A stretch of 35,523 nucleotides of DNA from Mycobacterium sp. AT1 (lineage in GTDB: Bacteria > Actinomycetota > Actinomycetes > Mycobacteriales > Mycobacteriaceae): contig NZ_MVOC01000034.1 of NCBI RefSeq assembly GCF_002043095.1, positions 1 through 35,523 on the forward strand, written 5' to 3'. Positions 33,595 to 35,523 of the stretch are shown piece after piece (position 1 is the stretch's first letter; each line of letters starts with the position of its first letter). The position numbers and the translations under genes were made by a program. The notes beneath the pieces were generated by a model. The model saw only the letters and a list, made by a program, of their open reading frames with translations, made no database searches and had not been told where the DNA came from.

Positions 33595-34467
33595 GTGGAC
33601 GCTCCAAGGGGAATTCGCCCACTGTGGCGTGTACCGGGAATCGTGTTGCGCGAGCGGGCCCACCCGCCGGGCCGCGTGCGCGTGCCCGAACCGATGGTGA
33701 TGGACGACCCGGAATCGGTGGCGCACTTCCACGAGGGTGGCCTGCAGAACCCTGGGATGCAAGCCGTCTACGACTTCGGCGCCCGCGCCGTCGATGCGCT
33801 GCTACCACTCAACGGCCGCCTGCTCGATCTCGGTGTGGGGTCGGGTCGGGCGCTGAGCGCCATCGTGCGACGCAGGCCGGATCTGAAGGTCACGGCCGTC
33901 GACCTCGCTCCCAACATGCTCGCCACTGCCCAGCGCCTCTTCGAGGAAGAAGGCATCGACGGGCAGATCGAACTGGTGAAGGCCGACATCACCGCACTAC
34001 CCGACGCGCTGGCCGACGGCGAATGGGACGGCGTGTCCTGCATGTGGACCCTTCACCAGTTGCCCGAGGTCGAGGTCCTCCGCGGTGCTCTGCGTCAGAT
34101 CGCTGCGGTTCGTCGGAAAAACGATGCGGCGGTGTGGATTTCGGACTTCCAGCGGCTGCGGGATCCATCGGCGACCGAGGCGATGTTGCAGTGCGTCGAC
34201 CCCTTGAGTCCGTTGATCCTGCGCAAGGACGCCATGGCGAGCGAGTCAGCCGCGTTCACCATCGACGAGCTGGCGGCGGAGCTGGCCGCAGCGGGGCTCG
34301 AAGGCATGTCCCGGGGACATGCGAGGCCACTGCCCTACCTGCAGGCCTTCTGGGCTCCCGGTGCGCGGAGCCCGCGGTCCCCGATTGCCACCAGCAGCCC
34401 GCTGCGCGGTGCCGCCCGCCGGGAGGCGATGTTGCTGAGTCTGGGTTTCTCGGCCAAACCGTTCTGA
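33595..34467 (+). CDS. class I SAM-dependent methyltransferase
   Basis: A 290-residue protein. Residues 35-75 are an N-terminal helical cap (DDPESVAHFHEGGLQNPGMQ). SAM motif I is LLDLGVGSGRALSAI (about 76-90), then VTAVDLAPNMLATAQ with the acidic ribose ligand, VKADITALP (motif II) and WDGVSCMWTLHQLPE (motif III). Its substrate is unknown. The GTG start has an excellent GGAGG seven bases upstream. Being divergent from a P450, it may methylate the oxidised product, but this rests only on position. It is the last ordinary chromosomal gene before the tRNA fragment. Confidence 0.87.
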   Translation: MDAPRGIRPLWRVPGIVLRERAHPPGRVRVPEPMVMDDPESVAHFHEGGLQNPGMQAVYDFGARAVDALLPLNGRLLDLGVGSGRALSAIVRRRPDLKVTAVDLAPNMLATAQRLFEEEGIDGQIELVKADITALPDALADGEWDGVSCMWTLHQLPEVEVLRGALRQIAAVRRKNDAAVWISDFQRLRDPSATEAMLQCVDPLSPLILRKDAMASESAAFTIDELAAELAAAGLEGMSRGHARPLPYLQAFWAPGARSPRSPIATSSPLRGAARREAMLLSLGFSAKPF

Positions 34468-34555
34468 GAGAGCGTGGACAGACGAGTTGGTCGACGATCG
34501 ACACGCGCCCCGATTGACCGATGACGTCCCGCAGGCCTCTGAGCAGACCTTTACG

Positions 34556-34600
34556 TGGTGGGCGCGGACGGGATCGAACCCACGACCGCTGGTGTGTAAA
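34556..34600 (-). other. 3' fragment of a tRNA-Val(UAC)-like gene, candidate att core
   Basis: On the minus strand 45 bases read as the second half of a tRNA. They start with the anticodon loop TTTACAC (U33, anticodon UAC, A37), then ACCAG, a GGTC variable region, the T loop TTCGATC, the acceptor strand CGCGCCC and the encoded ACCA. The matching 5' half is absent: the bases beyond 34600 cannot pair with the acceptor strand. The T stem has two mismatches in the standard alignment. Such 3' duplicates are left when an element integrates into a tRNA gene. The complete tRNA would then lie to the right of the window. Confidence 0.7.
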
Positions 34601-34713
34601 TGCCCTTGAGCAGTTCTTATGCCGTCTCAGCGTGCCTATCCGCTACCAATCTGTCCAGCTCAGCGGATGCAGCCGTCTTCTCCGTCCAAGAGGTGTCACG
34701 CTGTGTGCGCACG

Positions 34714-34735
34714 TCTTGGCACACTCTTGGCACAC
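34714..34735 (+). repeat. perfect tandem 11-bp direct repeat, candidate integrase arm sites
   Basis: TCTTGGCACAC occurs twice back to back (34714-34724 and 34725-34735), about 115 bases inside the tRNA fragment. An eight-base palindrome GTGCGCAC lies at 34705-34712. Short tandem repeats beside a tRNA-derived core are what arm-type binding sites of tyrosine integrases look like. Confidence 0.65.
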
Positions 34736-35220
34736 AACGTGGGTTCAGCGTTGGGTCAGTTAGCGCCCGTCAAACGGGCGACGGGTTGAGGCGCCAGTCG
34801 TGTGCGCGAACTGTCCTTCTTCCGCATGAACCCCTCCCGGTCCCATGCTCTCATTCGTCGACGACGGCAGGTCCAGCAAGAAATCCGATTGGGGCGTTCG
34901 GCGGTCTTGTGCGTTACCCGGAGTCCGCCGTGTAGCTGGCTTCACCGACCGCAGGTGAGTGACGGCCAACTGTGCGTAGGAGGTCGGGACAAGATGACGA
35001 CAAGATCGCGGTCAACATGCTCGAATATGCCAACTATTCACGGCTCAAGGTTGACGAGGTGTTGGCACCGCTAGCCCATCGGGTACCGGTGGGCTGGCGA
35101 GCGCTGGCCGATAACGTCGCGATGTGACGTTCGCGAGTGATCCTCACACTGCCAGAAGCAGCCATGGGCCACGAACAGGCTGCGACGACCGCGATGTCGC
35201 CTTGGCTGCCCGCGTCCCAA
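34736..35220. other. gene-poor stretch inside the putative element
   Basis: No frame on either strand has recognisable family motifs, good codon pattern and a ribosome binding site. The short open frames overlap each other in several registers and look like noise. Base composition is more balanced than in the neighbouring chromosome, which fits foreign or decaying DNA. Only the small frame at 35017 reads protein-like. Confidence 0.5.
35017..35127 (+). pseudogene. possible gene remnant or 36-residue small protein
   Basis: The frame reads MLEYANYSRLKVDEVL, then APLAHRVPVGWRALADNVAM and a stop. The same frame is open back to 34963, ending at an in-frame TGA. The composition is protein-like (regular hydrophobic spacing, balanced charges), unlike the surrounding noise. 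No ribosome site precedes the ATG, so it looks more like the surviving C-terminus of a degraded gene. Family not recognised. Confidence 0.25.
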
Positions 35221-35523
35221 TCAGTGCGCCCATGTCTTGATCGCGATGACGATCACGCCGAGGCCCGCCAGGACCCCGATGGTCAGGAGTCGTTGCCACC
35301 ATACGAGTTTCGTCCGCCGAAGTGCGAGCAACGCGATCAGACCAAGGCCGGCGACGAGCAGACATTGCGCAATGTCGAGCGCTACGTCGGCGCTGAGCCA
35401 TCCGAGTCCGGCCGCGACCAACACCAGCACTGGTGCCGTGGCTGCGGCCAGAATCTGGCCCGACGCCCGAAGCACGCCCACGGCATCCTTGCCTCGGGGC
35501 CCTTGGCCGTGCACGGCCAGGTG
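35221..35523 (-). CDS. membrane protein of unknown function, C-terminal part
   Basis: The last 100 residues of a protein whose 5' end lies beyond the right edge; the frame is open to base 35523. A GTG at 35514 could be a start, but it lacks a visible ribosome site within the window, and the sequence before it is protein-like. Three hydrophobic helices are visible: SGQILAAATAPVLVLVAAGLGWL, DIAQCLLVAGLGLIALLAL, and LLTIGVLAGLGVIVIAIKTW, separated by short loops with RRTKLVWWQR. This resembles the C-terminal membrane domain of conserved actinobacterial hypothetical proteins. Function unknown. Confidence 0.6.
   Translation of the reverse strand, partial: HLAVHGQGPRGKDAVGVLRASGQILAAATAPVLVLVAAGLGWLSADVALDIAQCLLVAGLGLIALLALRRTKLVWWQRLLTIGVLAGLGVIVIAIKTWAH

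Noticed and set aside
34556..34640. A complete functional tRNA gene
   Set aside because: The bases that should form the acceptor 5' strand, D arm and anticodon 5' strand do not pair with the 3' half; only the 3' half is present.

Overview
The window is high-GC actinobacterial DNA and almost certainly comes from an environmental, probably fast-growing mycobacterium (Mycolicibacterium-like). The basis is gene order and lineage-specific families recalled from knowledge, not a database search. The stretch from panB to cobD follows the order known from M. tuberculosis Rv2225-Rv2236c: panB, CYTH-CHAD protein, rnpB, RNase H/phosphatase, zinc-ribbon protein, NIF3 protein, ptkA, ptpA, SURF1, cobD. A second pair, at 27962-31962, matches Rv1354c/Rv1355c (c-di-GMP enzyme and MoeY). 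MmpS/MmpL proteins, a mycothiol-type ArsC and an F420-type oxidoreductase fit the same lineage.

Layout. 1-3403 holds the end of panB, a PaaG-like hydratase/isomerase, a CYTH-CHAD protein and the RNase P RNA on the minus strand. 3514-9788 is an accessory block: a methyltransferase coupled to a thioredoxin-reductase-like flavoprotein, a divergent XRE-cupin regulator, and an mmpS-mmpL exporter pair divergent from a TetR gene, with palindromes between them. 9763-15772 is the conserved core. It contains a minus-strand chain of ATGA-coupled genes (NIF3, zinc ribbon, RNase H/phosphatase), the plus-strand tyrosine kinase/phosphatase operon ptkA-ptpA with SURF1, and cobD convergent to it. 15926-16418 holds a small coiled-coil protein gene behind a near-consensus mycobacterial SOS box.

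16473-21261 is an arsenic island of two facing modules: arsR-acr3-arsC on plus, and an MFS exporter with an ArsO-like flavoprotein on minus, the latter divergent from a second arsR. Both arsR leaders carry a related candidate operator. 21270-25370 looks like one minus-strand catabolic operon (serine hydrolase lipoprotein, intradiol ring-cleavage dioxygenase, GMC oxidoreductase, GntR regulator). It is driven by a strong sigma-A-like promoter whose spacer carries a motif that recurs at the gntR start. An LLM oxidoreductase and an MHS-family transporter flank it.

27962-33402 carries a GAF-GGDEF-EAL protein, the MoeY-type E1-like/nitroreductase fusion and a cytochrome P450 on minus. A methyltransferase is divergent from the P450. 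From 34556 rightwards the content changes: a 45-nt 3' fragment of a tRNA-Val-like gene is followed by a perfect tandem 11-bp repeat and then gene-poor DNA. I read this as the left attachment site of an integrated or decayed mobile element. The last gene, a membrane protein, runs off the right edge.
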